Part shown: positions 8,769 through 16,629 of the stretch, piece by piece
How the letters are laid out: each line of letters starts with the position of its first letter
Position numbering within the stretch: position 1 is the first letter of the stretch
Assembly: GCA_963760985.1 (NCBI GenBank)
Contig: CAVXFM010000017.1
Span: 372,001-436,000, forward strand
DNA: 64,000 nucleotides
Source of the DNA: JACRDG01 sp963760985
Lineage (GTDB): Bacteria; Desulfobacterota; Desulfomonilia; Desulfomonilales; Desulfomonilaceae
Direction of reading: 5' to 3'
Position numbers and translations under genes: made by a program
The notes under the pieces: generated by a model
Seen by the model: only the letters and a program-made list of their open reading frames with translations
Told to the model about the DNA's origin: nothing
Database searches by the model: none

Positions 8769-9332
8769 TTATCCCCAGGAAACGATGTACGTGCACGAGT
8801 CTTCGCCGTTTTTTCTACACGGCCGCGAGTCGTCATGTCGCACCACCGTGTCAGTTATCCCTTCCGGCCTGAATCGCTTGGCAAATCCCTCCAGGACGCC
8901 TCTGTCAAATGCACAACAATAGTGGTTGGTGCTGATCATTATCCCGCGTGTGAGACCACCCACTTGCCCTTGATGAAGGTATTTCCAGTGGCCGATCTCT
9001 CCACCCTTATATTTCGAGTGGTACCCCTGGTCGAGGCCCCCTAAGGCTGATTCCAGGCTGTTCCAGGTGGGTGGAAGCTTGACACGCTGGGCTATGCGTT
9101 CTCCGATTCGTGTCATCATGTTCCGCCCCGCCCGTTGAGCTACGTCTCTCATGGCCTCAAGAAACGGTTGCGCCCGGTAGAATTGATTCGGATTCACCTC
9201 ACGAAAACCATGGGCGTCGAACACCGCACGGCCGAACTCACGTAGTTCCTCAGGGAATCCAAGGACAAACGACTCAATAACCTCTCCGACCACTTCAACC
9301 CGTTCCGGTTCATAGGCACTGAACTCACCCAT
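8769..9332 (-). CDS. Uncharacterised protein, possible V4R-like domain
   Basis: I choose ATG at 9332 (MGEFSAYEPERVEVVG), preceded by GAAGGAGGA, over the longer open frame to 9443 whose extra residues look non-coding. The 187-residue protein has a helical N-terminus with FLEAMRDVAQRAGRNMMTRIGERIA, then GYHSKYKGGEIGHWKYL and RGIMISTNHYCCAFDRGVLEGFAKRF. It ends with GEDSCTYIVSWG, the kind of cysteine-containing last strand seen in V4R (4-vinyl reductase) domains. The V4R family binds small hydrophobic ligands. The match is weak and I do not assign a function. It lies between metF and the zinc-ribbon gene. Confidence 0.6.
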   Translation of the reverse strand: MGEFSAYEPERVEVVGEVIESFVLGFPEELREFGRAVFDAHGFREVNPNQFYRAQPFLEAMRDVAQRAGRNMMTRIGERIAQRVKLPPTWNSLESALGGLDQGYHSKYKGGEIGHWKYLHQGQVGGLTRGIMISTNHYCCAFDRGVLEGFAKRFRPEGITDTVVRHDDSRPCRKNGEDSCTYIVSWG

Positions 9333-9503
9333 AGAATCTTCCTCCTTCGGGCTTCGGAACTGAGCCACAAGTCGCACCACCGAGGAATGCTGTCCCGTTG
9401 CCGTCGATCGCGTATCGCCGACACTCGGTGCCGGCAACTGCAATCTGTGCGAAGTAGTTGCACGTGCTCAATGAACGACTCTACGATCCGCACTTGGCCA
9501 AAT

Positions 9504-10409
9504 CTACCGAGCAATGCCGTTCAGACTCGCATCGATGATACGCGGAACCACATCCGACCAACCCAGTGGCATGAAGTGGATTCCTTGAGTCATGGGAGCC
9601 ACGGCTTTGAGGAGTTCACTGGTCATCTGCACACACGTCTCCTTGGCGCTTTCTTTGGGAGCCTGCTCCAGCCTCTTCACCCAGGATTCAGGCACCGTAA
9701 TCCCCGACACGTTCTCGTTCATGAAACGAGCCATCTTCGCTGACTTTACCAGCACGATCCCCATTTGCACGGGAACTCCGAAAGCCTCGGTTTTCCGGAT
9801 GAACCGCTCAAACAGGCCCGCGTCATATACGGTCTGGGTCTGGAAGAACTGCGCTCCCGCCTCGATCTTCTTTTCCATCTTGATCAATTGGAGATCCAGG
9901 GGTTCAAAGTTCGGATTCACCACCGCTCCCAGGGCAAACTGAGGAGCCTGCGTCAATTCGTGGCCGGTCATGTCGTACCCGTTCTTCATTTGCGTCGCAA
10001 TCTTCAAGAGCTGGACGGAGTCGAGGTCAAATACGGGCTTGGCCGCGCGATGGTCGCCGAGAGTGGTATGATCTCCGGTAAGGACCAATACGTTATCTAT
10101 GCCGAGCGAACACGCGTTGAGAAGCTCTGACTGCAGCGCGATGCGGTTCCTGTCCCGGCAGGTAATCTGATAGATGGGCTCGATGTCCCTTTCCTTGAGC
10201 TTTACGGAAGCTGCCAGGGATCCCAGCCGCATCACGGCACTCTGGTTGTCGGTCACGTTGATTGCATGCACGACGTTGCGCACCAGTTCTGCCTCTTCGA
10301 GGCACTGGGGCGTCTGCCCATTACCCAGATCCCTTATGCAACCTTTTACCGGCCCGACTTCGCTGGTGAGTACGTAGGTTCCTTGAGAAAACAGTTCGGT
10401 TATTTTCAT
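9504..10409 (-). CDS. metF: Methylenetetrahydrofolate reductase, large (MetF) subunit
   Basis: The 301-residue protein begins MKITELFSQGTYVLTSEVGP and carries LVLTGDHTTLGDH, GAVVNPNFEPLDLQLIKMEKK and AQFFQTQTVYD, all strands of the MTHFR TIM barrel that binds FAD and folate. It reduces methylene-THF to methyl-THF. It follows metV by 14 bp on the minus strand; MetF-MetV pairs occur in acetogens and sulfate reducers using the reductive acetyl-CoA (or reverse) pathway, where electrons come from ferredoxin, hydride donors or heterodisulfide-reductase-like partners. No RnfC2 or HdrA gene is adjacent here. Confidence 0.93.
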   Translation of the reverse strand: MKITELFSQGTYVLTSEVGPVKGCIRDLGNGQTPQCLEEAELVRNVVHAINVTDNQSAVMRLGSLAASVKLKERDIEPIYQITCRDRNRIALQSELLNACSLGIDNVLVLTGDHTTLGDHRAAKPVFDLDSVQLLKIATQMKNGYDMTGHELTQAPQFALGAVVNPNFEPLDLQLIKMEKKIEAGAQFFQTQTVYDAGLFERFIRKTEAFGVPVQMGIVLVKSAKMARFMNENVSGITVPESWVKRLEQAPKESAKETCVQMTSELLKAVAPMTQGIHFMPLGWSDVVPRIIDASLNGIAR

Positions 10410-10423
10410 GATAATCCTCTTAT

Positions 10424-11086
10424 TCAGGCAAGTTTCAAAGATCGCGGCTTGTTGGCTTTGGTGAAATCCTTCGGTTCCTTGTACCCGCGCAGCGAGTCAA
10501 GTTCACCAAGAGCTCGTAAACGCTCGTAGATGAGAATCCACGCGCAGTCACGTTCGCGATCCACTTCGCATTTCCCATTCTCCGAACCGCCGCAAGGACC
10601 GTTGAGCAGACTTTTTGCGCACTTGGTGAAAGGGCAAATACCTCCGGTTTCGTTGAGCACGCATTCGCCACATTCCTGACACTGTTCGAGCGCGAAGGCT
10701 CCGGCTACGACCGTATCCATGTGCCCGACTGAGTCGAGTGCGATCTTCACAGGCATGGTGAGCCCCATTTCTTCCGTGGCCTGTCGCATGACTTGCAAGG
10801 CCCCGCCACATCCGAGGACGAGAATTGCCTCGCTCTCTGCAAGCTCCTTTTCCTTCCCACTCAACGCGGCCATGGTATGGTTGATGTAGCATGTGCGTTC
10901 CGGGGTGACTTCAAGCACCACGTTCTTGCCTTGTTTCCGCAGATGCTCGGCCATCTCGGCCACCTGCACATCGCCGCCGGTCTTGCAGGCCTTTGCGCAT
11001 CCATTGCATCCGGCAACGATGATTTTATCGAATTTGCTTATCGCGTCGAGAACCTCTTGTTCCGGCTTCCTTGCCGTTCCTATCAT
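10424..11086 (-). CDS. metV: MetV, zinc/Fe-S subunit of methylenetetrahydrofolate reductase
   Basis: The 220-residue protein matches MetV: N-terminal IVAGCNGCAKACKTGGDVQVAEMA, a middle ILVLGCGGALQVM segment, and a C-terminal cysteine cluster with CQECGECVLNETGGICP, then CAKSLLNGPCGGSENGKCEV. The C-terminal half is the MTHFR_C zinc-finger domain. MetV carries metal centres that connect MetF to its electron donor. An AGGAGG ribosome site precedes the ATG. It lies between a TusA-family gene and metF in what appears to be a single sigma-54-driven operon. Confidence 0.93.
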   Translation of the reverse strand: MIGTARKPEQEVLDAISKFDKIIVAGCNGCAKACKTGGDVQVAEMAEHLRKQGKNVVLEVTPERTCYINHTMAALSGKEKELAESEAILVLGCGGALQVMRQATEEMGLTMPVKIALDSVGHMDTVVAGAFALEQCQECGECVLNETGGICPFTKCAKSLLNGPCGGSENGKCEVDRERDCAWILIYERLRALGELDSLRGYKEPKDFTKANKPRSLKLA

Positions 11087-11160
11087 CAGAGCCTCCTGTT
11101 GGTTGCCTCGAAACGAGCCGAGGCGAAATAACGGTCTCTCTTCTCACTGCGTCTTCTTCA

Positions 11161-11400
11161 TCACGAATATTCGATCGACTCCACGAGTGTCGAGAACTCC
11201 CAGAACTCATGTCCGGCCTTCATGGCCCAGGCTGAGATATCCCCGCGTGCTTCCGGATCACGAGCCTGGATTTCAATTACCTCACCCGCGTTCACCAACT
11301 CGATTCCTTCCTTGGCTTCCAAGAGCGGGCCCGGGCACACGTCCATTCGTGCATCGATTATTTTGGTCGCGCTCAGGCGTTCCAGGTCAGCGCTATTCAT
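11161..11400 (-). CDS. TusA/SirA-family sulfur carrier protein
   Basis: The 79-residue protein starts with a strand ending IIDARMDVCPGPLLEAKEGIE. The CPGP motif is the active-site CPxP of TusA-like sulfur carriers, whose cysteine carries persulfide. The remaining residues fit the beta-alpha-beta sandwich of the family. It is the first gene after the sigma-54 promoter at 11443-11458 and precedes metV. Possible roles are sulfur delivery to Fe-S or molybdopterin cofactors; a direct function in methyl transfer is not known for the family. Confidence 0.88.
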   Translation of the reverse strand: MNSADLERLSATKIIDARMDVCPGPLLEAKEGIELVNAGEVIEIQARDPEARGDISAWAMKAGHEFWEFSTLVESIEYS

Positions 11401-11442
11401 GATGCTCCCCGCAGAAGAGATGTGCTACACGTCGCGAAGAAT

Positions 11443-11458
11443 AGCAATGATCGTGCCA
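11443..11458 (-). promoter_or_regulatory. Sigma-54 promoter of tusA-metV-metF
   Basis: On the minus strand the sequence reads TGGCAC, five bases, TTGCT. This matches the sigma-54 (RpoN) -24/-12 consensus with exact GG to GC spacing. Transcription should start near 11432, giving a leader of about 30 bases before the tusA ATG at 11400. A divergent gene for a sigma-54 activator begins at 11649. Confidence 0.8.
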
Positions 11459-11587
11459 CTTCAGGAGCCTCGCGTTTCACAAGGTCTCTCCGGTCATAGT
11501 TCGCTAAAATATTGAGCATTTTTCTGTTCTTTCGAGCGAGGCAGCAAGTGATGCAGCTCCTTTATGACAACCTATTGATTGACACTC

Positions 11588-11617
11588 GTCAACTGATAGA
11601 TTAACGTGTTGGTTGAC
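11588..11617. promoter_or_regulatory. Candidate activator-binding site
   Basis: GTCAAC (11588-11593) and GTTGAC (11612-11617) form an inverted repeat 18 bases apart, and TTGACACTCGTCAA (11579-11592) is itself partly symmetric. The site is 130-160 bp upstream of the leftward sigma-54 promoter and just before the activator gene. That is where an enhancer and an autoregulatory site would be expected. Inference only. Confidence 0.4.
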
Positions 11618-11648
11618 ATTACCGTTCCGGTCATGGAGGGTTGCAACG

Positions 11649-13058
11649 ATGAATCGTGAAGGCATGGTGAACTTCTGGAAAACCGTGGTCGAGACCATGA
11701 TGGACGGCTTGATGGTGGTAGACGCAGACGGAATGATCGTCTCCGTGAACCGCGCAACCGAAGCGATAACCGGGTACACCAGAGAGGAAATGATCGGAAG
11801 TCCCTGCACGATTCTCAACTGTGACAACTGTTCCGCACGCTGCGGCGCTGACAAAGGTTTTTCGTGTGACCTGTTCGATACGAAAAAGGTGGAAAGACGC
11901 AAGTGCTTCATGAGAAAGAAGGATGGCACCATAGTGCCGATCATGAAAAACGCTTCCGCTCTCGTGGACAAGGACGGCAAGGTGGCCGGAGCAGTGGAAA
12001 CACTCATGGACTTGACCGAAATCGTGGCACGCGACCAGCACATCGCCAAACTCAGTTCCATACTGAAAGGCAAGGACCGTTTCCACGGGATTATAGGCAA
12101 ATCACGCGTCATGCGAGACGTCTTTGATTTGATCACCGACGCGGCACAATCTGACGCTCCTCTCATCATCTACGGGGAAAGCGGTACAGGCAAAGAACTC
12201 GTTGCCGCCGCGATTCATAACCTGGGCAGGCGTAAGCACGGTCCTTTTGTAAAGATTAACTGCGCAGCCCTCAGCGAATCCCTGCTGGAGAGCGAGCTTT
12301 TTGGACATGTGAAAGGTGCGTTCACCGGTGCGGACAGCACGAGAAAGGGGCGTTTTGAACTCGCACATCAGGGAGACATCTTTCTTGACGAAATTGGCGA
12401 TATTCCCCTATCGATGCAGGTCAAAATACTGAGGGTGATCCAGGAAAAGGAATTCGAGCGCGTGGGCGACAGTGTACCGATCAGGGTGGACGTCAGGATG
12501 ATCTCGGCCACTCACCGGGACCTGGGAGACATGATCGGCAGGAATCAATTTCGGGAAGACCTGTTTTATCGGCTTAATGTCATACCTGTACGGCTACCGC
12601 CCCTACGAGAGAGGTTGGAAGACTTGCCTCTGTTGGTCGAGCATCTGCTTGAAGAGAACCGCTTGAAAACGGGAAAACCTATTAAGGAAATTAGTCAAGA
12701 AGCAATGGAATTGCTTGTCCGTCACTCTTGGCCTGGAAATATTCGAGAGCTTATCAATGCATTCGATTACGCGTTCGTAGTCTGCAGAACCCGTTGCATC
12801 GAAGCCGCGAACCTGCCTGAAACCATCACCGGTAATGAGAGACGGTTGCGTAAGCTCGTCAGCCGGGATGACCAGAGAGAACGGGAATCGGTCATGCACG
12901 CATTGAGGAAGTCGGGGGGTAAGAAAGGCGACGCTGCACGAATGCTGGGGATAAGTCGACAAGCGCTTTGGAAAAAGATGTCGAAATTGAACATCACGTA
13001 TGATTTGAGTTTCAAAGGCAACGACGTCGACCCTGCAAGTTCCATCGAACCGTCGTGA
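11649..13058 (+). CDS. Sigma-54-dependent activator with Cys-rich PAS sensor
   Basis: ATG at 11649 follows GGAGGG by eight bases and gives 469 residues. Residues 5-115 form a PAS domain carrying an unusual cysteine cluster, NCDNCSARCG, then FSCDLF and RRKC. A short coiled linker leads to the AAA+ domain with Walker A GESGTGKE, the sigma-54-contacting loop GAFTGAD and Walker B DIFLDEIGD. The C-terminus is a Fis-type helix-turn-helix (GDAARMLGISRQALWKKM). No receiver domain is present, so the PAS cysteines probably sense directly: redox, metal or an Fe-S cluster. Sigma-54 promoters lie on both sides of the gene, which makes those operons its likely targets. Confidence 0.93.
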   Translation: MNREGMVNFWKTVVETMMDGLMVVDADGMIVSVNRATEAITGYTREEMIGSPCTILNCDNCSARCGADKGFSCDLFDTKKVERRKCFMRKKDGTIVPIMKNASALVDKDGKVAGAVETLMDLTEIVARDQHIAKLSSILKGKDRFHGIIGKSRVMRDVFDLITDAAQSDAPLIIYGESGTGKELVAAAIHNLGRRKHGPFVKINCAALSESLLESELFGHVKGAFTGADSTRKGRFELAHQGDIFLDEIGDIPLSMQVKILRVIQEKEFERVGDSVPIRVDVRMISATHRDLGDMIGRNQFREDLFYRLNVIPVRLPPLRERLEDLPLLVEHLLEENRLKTGKPIKEISQEAMELLVRHSWPGNIRELINAFDYAFVVCRTRCIEAANLPETITGNERRLRKLVSRDDQRERESVMHALRKSGGKKGDAARMLGISRQALWKKMSKLNITYDLSFKGNDVDPASSIEPS

Positions 13059-13193
13059 GCCGGAACGTCCGCGTCCTTTCCTCGCAGCACGGTGTGTCAG
13101 ACGCTGCGTGACGAAAATTAGGGTAACATCGGATGGGGGCCTTGTCGCGGATGAGAGACCGCGTCACCAAGGTTCCCGCAAGGAGCCGCTTCC

Positions 13194-14214
13194 ATGCAGT
13201 GGTTTACCAACCTGCTCGCTCCGTTCCTTGACTGGATACAGGTCGAGGTCACGTCCCATTGCAACGCGCAATGCACGTACTGTCCCCATGCCGTATTCGG
13301 GGAATTCTGGCAAAACCGACACATGCCATTGGATCTGTACAGGAAACTCTCGCGTGCCTTCCGGAGAACGAGCCTGGTGTACCTGCAAGGGTGGGGAGAA
13401 CCGCTGCTTCACCCGCAGTTCTTCCGAAATGGCTCACCTTGCACGACAGAGCGGCTGCCAGGTAGGAACCACCACCAACGGCATGCTTGTGGGGGATAGC
13501 ATCGCGGAGCGGATGATCAGCACGGGCTTGAGCATCGTCGGTTTCTCCCTGGCCGGAACGGATGCGACCCAGGATAGGATCCGGCAGGGTGCTCCCCTCG
13601 AAAAAGTCTTGCTCGCGATACGACGGCTGCACGCAGCCAAGATAACACACGGTTCTCCGTATCCGGAGATACACGTGGCGTACCTGTGGTTGCGTTCGCA
13701 ACGTGAAGCAGTGAGGGCATTGCCGCGCCTCTTGGAGGGGAGGGGAGTCCGCCAGGCAGTGGTAAGCACTCTCGACTTCGTGCCTCGGCAGGACCTGGCC
13801 CGAGAGGTCATCCAGGCCAACGATGCGTCAGAAGAAGCTTTCCTCAGAGACATCATTGCAGAGGTGATCGAAGATGGCAAAACACGTGGAGTGGAGATCG
13901 TTTTCCGCGTCTCAGCGCGGTACATGAGGCCGGCCGCGTGCACCGAGAACGTGACCAAGTCTTTGTTCGTCTCATGCAACGGCCTCGTTTCCCCTTGCGT
14001 GTTGAGGAACTTGCCGGTCGCAGCGGGTGAGGATCGGGAAATACCAGGCCTCCGTGTACCCACGAGTCTCATATTCGGCAACCTTCATGAGCGAGTCCTC
14101 ACAGAAATCTGGAGAGAAACCTCGTACAAGGCCTTCCGACGCGACCATTCCAAGGCCCGCGTGCCTCGCTCGTGCCAAGGCTGCCCCAAAGTGTTCTCTG
14201 TGACGTACGGATGA
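13194..14214 (+). pseudogene. Radical SAM/SPASM protein, frameshifted
   Basis: The frame opening at ATG 13194 has VEVTSHCNAQCTYCPHAVF, the CxxxCxxC cluster-binding motif of radical SAM enzymes, then LVYLQGWGEPLLHPQFF, the GGEP-like SAM motif. At about 13424 the reading moves forward by one base and continues as EMAHLARQSGCQVGTTTNGM to a C-terminal SPASM-like region with SLFVSCNGLVSPCVLRNLP and SCQGCPKVF. One extra C in TTCTTCCGAA accounts for the break. Joined, it is about 340 residues, normal for SPASM-containing radical SAM proteins that mature peptides or cofactors. Function is unknown. It follows the activator gene and precedes the second sigma-54 promoter. Confidence 0.8.
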
Positions 14215-14276
14215 GCACGGTCTCACGCGGGAGAGAAATCATTGCAGCTCCTCGTTTTTGTCCTTCCTCTGGTGGG

Positions 14277-14319
14277 TGCAGAATGCACCGCTATCGCGTC
14301 TTGAACGGTGCATCCTGCA
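14277..14319. promoter_or_regulatory. 14-bp inverted repeat upstream of sigma-54 promoter
   Basis: TGCAGAATGCACCG (14277-14290) pairs with CGGTGCATCCTGCA (14306-14319), one mismatch, 15-base loop. It is 78-120 bp upstream of the -24 element at 14397, the usual distance for an enhancer site of a sigma-54 activator. It could instead be a terminator hairpin of the radical SAM gene (63 bp after its stop), but there is no U-run. Confidence 0.5.
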
Positions 14320-14396
14320 CTATCCCGCATGCTGCTGAGTGCCGTTAGACTCGGCCTTTGTGACTCCCGCTGGCCTTGCGAGTAACTCTTCCTGTT

Positions 14397-14412
14397 TGGC
14401 ACGGAATTTGCC
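14397..14412 (+). promoter_or_regulatory. Sigma-54 promoter of the DUF5320/Mrp-NifX operon
   Basis: TGGCAC (14397-14402), five bases, TTGCC (14408-14412): a full match to the sigma-54 -24/-12 consensus. The start site should fall near 14423, about 70 bases ahead of the first gene at 14492. Confidence 0.8.
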
Positions 14413-14491
14413 CTTCCTAAATGAGGGAAATCATGAAGATCGCATGTTCCGAGCATCAGGGTCGCATTGCGGCCGCTAAGGAGAACAAGCC

Positions 14492-14818
14492 ATGCCACGA
14501 TTCGACAGAACAGGTCCCGCAGGAGCCGGCTCCCGAACCGGAAGAGGGATGGGGCTGTGCGGGGCTTATGCGGGAAGAGAAATTAATGTCTCACAAGAAA
14601 ATCTCCGGGGAGTTGGCCGCGGAGGCGCTCCTTGGGGTGGAGCCCGAGGACGCTGCTTTGGTGGCCGCGGCGCAGGTTGGGGCTGGCGCACCTCGGCTGG
14701 CCCTGTTCCTCTGTCGCCACGTGAAGAGGCTGAAGCGCTCAAGGCGCAACTCGCAGCCGCGGAGGAGCAGCTTGCGGCAATGAGGACTCGCCTGGAGGAG
14801 CTCGCATCTATCGGGTGA
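14492..14818 (+). CDS. DUF5320-family glycine-rich protein
   Basis: The 108-residue protein starts MPRFDRTGPAGAGSRTGRGMGLC, the hallmark opening of DUF5320 proteins. It has a Gly/Arg/Trp-rich middle and a C-terminal coiled coil (REEAEALKAQLAAAEEQLAAM). AAGGAGAAC precedes the ATG. A longer overlapping frame from 14421 has no such features and I reject it. DUF5320 genes are recurrent neighbours of NifX/Mrp-type cofactor genes in anaerobes. No biochemical role is known to me. It is the first gene after the sigma-54 promoter. Confidence 0.82.
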   Translation: MPRFDRTGPAGAGSRTGRGMGLCGAYAGREINVSQENLRGVGRGGAPWGGARGRCFGGRGAGWGWRTSAGPVPLSPREEAEALKAQLAAAEEQLAAMRTRLEELASIG

Positions 14819-14989
14819 GCCCAGTGTATCCAGGCGTCGGGGCGTGGATCGCTGGCAGCCGTGACTGAGCGTAAGAAGGTCAGCAGGGCTTCAGCGAATC
14901 CTCTCCCCTCGCACGGGAGCCAGTGCACACATTCTTCTGAGACTTGCTTGAGAAATTACCGGGTACGTGCGAGAAAGGATAGACCAAAA

Positions 14990-15208
14990 ATGCCAAGAGG
15001 AGATCAAACGGGTCCGACAGGCCAAGGCGCTGGGTCAGGACGAGGCACGGGAAGAGGCGGAGGCCGAGGTCGGGGTGGCGGCCGCAGGGCAGGACCCGGC
15101 GGCGACTGCGTGTGTCCGAATTGTGGGGAAAAAACTCCGCACCAAGCGGGGAATCCTTGCTTTGAGCAGAAATGTCCCAAATGCGGCACGCTTATGGCGC
15201 GGGAGTAG
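14990..15208 (+). CDS. Gly/Arg-rich zinc-ribbon protein
   Basis: ATG at 14990 follows GAGAAAGGA. The 72-residue product opens MPRGDQTGPTGQGAGSGRG, clearly related to the start of the preceding DUF5320 protein, then a run of Gly-Arg repeats and a zinc ribbon, CVCPNCGEKTPH ... CFEQKCPKCGTLM. The open frame reaches back to 14861 but those residues are unlike the family. The shared N-terminal sequence with its neighbour suggests that both bind the same partner. Function is unknown. Confidence 0.78.
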   Translation: MPRGDQTGPTGQGAGSGRGTGRGGGRGRGGGRRAGPGGDCVCPNCGEKTPHQAGNPCFEQKCPKCGTLMARE

Positions 15209-15294
15209 CCGCGTGTACGTACGTGCCAAGGTCGAACCGATACGTGACGATTCTTGGCAAAAGCTATTTATGAAGGGGAAAGGCTATCAAGGAA

Positions 15295-16629
15295 ATGGCG
15301 GAAACCAATACGTGTTCTTCTGAACAATCTTGCGGAAATTGTGAAACTGCCGGCACGTGTGATACACAGGCTCAGCAACTGCATATGCAGACGCGCCTCG
15401 CGGAAAAGCTCTCCTCCATCAAACATCGGCTGGTCGTGATGAGCGGCAAAGGCGGTGTGGGGAAATCCACCGTCGCGGCAAATCTCGCGGTCGCACTGGC
15501 CGCGAACGGCCATAGGGTGGGGATTCTCGACGGAGACGTCCACGGACCGAATATGCCCAAGATGTTGGGTCTGGAAGGAGCAAGCCCCGAGGCCGGGCCC
15601 GGAGGATTGCTGCCTCTACAAGCATCCCCCAACCTCACAGTCATGTCCATGGCGTTTCTTCTTCCGAATTCCGACACCCCCATTGCCTGGCGCGGACCCA
15701 TGAAGCACACCTTGTTCCAGCAGTTCTTGTCCGATGTGGACTGGGGCGAGCTGGATTACCTGGTCGTGGACCTGCCGCCAGGCACCGGGGACGAGCCCAT
15801 GAGCATCGCGCAGATCCTGGGCGCTCCCTTGTGGACCATCATTGTGACCACTCCGCAGGACGTGGCGCTTCTGGATTCGCGGAAATCGGTGGTGTTCGCA
15901 AAGAGCCTCGAGATGAACGTGTTGGGCATTATCGAAAACATGAGCGGGCTCATATGTCCCCACTGCAAGGAAAAGATCGACCTCTTCAAGACCGGAGGCG
16001 GCGAAAAGGCCGCGAAGGATTTTGCAGTACCGTTCCTGGGTGCCATACCCATTGACCCCATGGTGGTGCTGGCCGGCGACGCGGGAATCCCGATGCTGAG
16101 CTTTGATTCAGGCTCCCAGATTTCCGAGGTCTTCCGGGGACTGGCTTCAAAGGTGGATCAAATGACGAATAACGGCAGCACACCACTGGCATGTGCGTGT
16201 GCTGCCGATACCCTCGACCCGAGTGAAACCGTAGCAGAGGATTACTCTCAGTTTTCCAAGACGGTAGCGGTGCCGTCCATGCACCCTGGAGGCTTGAACG
16301 CGATGCGGTCGGGCCATTTCGGTCATTGCGACGCCTTTACCTTGATACGCGTCGAAAACGGAAAAATCAGCGACGTTTCCGTGGTGGCAAATCCGCCTCA
16401 CCAGCAGGGTGGATGTCAGGCGCCGGTGAACCTCTTGCAGCAGAGCCGTGCGGACGCGCTCATTGTGGGGGGGATCGGCATGAGACCGCTTATGGGATTT
16501 CAGCAGGCAGGCATTGACGTGTATTACGGTCCGGAAGGGGAAACCGTGGGAGCCGTCATTGGACACCTTCTTGGAGGACGGCTGCAATTGATAGAGCAAA
16601 ACCAGGTGTGCGGTGGAGGGCAGTTCTGA
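15295..16629 (+). CDS. Mrp/NBP35-type Fe-S carrier ATPase fused to a NifX-like domain
   Basis: The 444-residue protein has a cysteine-rich N-terminus (Cys7, 13, 16, 22), the deviant Walker A GKGGVGKST at 51-59, VVDLPPGTGDEP at 157-167, and the cluster-binding CPHC at 221-224. This is the Mrp/ApbC/NBP35 layout; these ATPases carry and transfer [4Fe-4S] clusters. From about residue 318 a NifX/NifB C-terminal-like domain follows (GHFGHCDAFTLIRVENG, ADALIVGGIGMRPLMGFQQAGI). NifX-type domains bind Fe-S or Mo-Fe-S precursors, so the fusion suggests delivery of a specialised cluster. It follows the zinc-ribbon gene and precedes an IscU-like scaffold. Confidence 0.93.
   Translation: MAETNTCSSEQSCGNCETAGTCDTQAQQLHMQTRLAEKLSSIKHRLVVMSGKGGVGKSTVAANLAVALAANGHRVGILDGDVHGPNMPKMLGLEGASPEAGPGGLLPLQASPNLTVMSMAFLLPNSDTPIAWRGPMKHTLFQQFLSDVDWGELDYLVVDLPPGTGDEPMSIAQILGAPLWTIIVTTPQDVALLDSRKSVVFAKSLEMNVLGIIENMSGLICPHCKEKIDLFKTGGGEKAAKDFAVPFLGAIPIDPMVVLAGDAGIPMLSFDSGSQISEVFRGLASKVDQMTNNGSTPLACACAADTLDPSETVAEDYSQFSKTVAVPSMHPGGLNAMRSGHFGHCDAFTLIRVENGKISDVSVVANPPHQQGGCQAPVNLLQQSRADALIVGGIGMRPLMGFQQAGIDVYYGPEGETVGAVIGHLLGGRLQLIEQNQVCGGGQF

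Noticed and set aside
14421..14783. Plus-strand frame of 120 codons starting at the predicted sigma-54 transcription start
   Set aside because: It overlaps the DUF5320 gene in another frame, begins at the transcript end without a ribosome site and matches no family.
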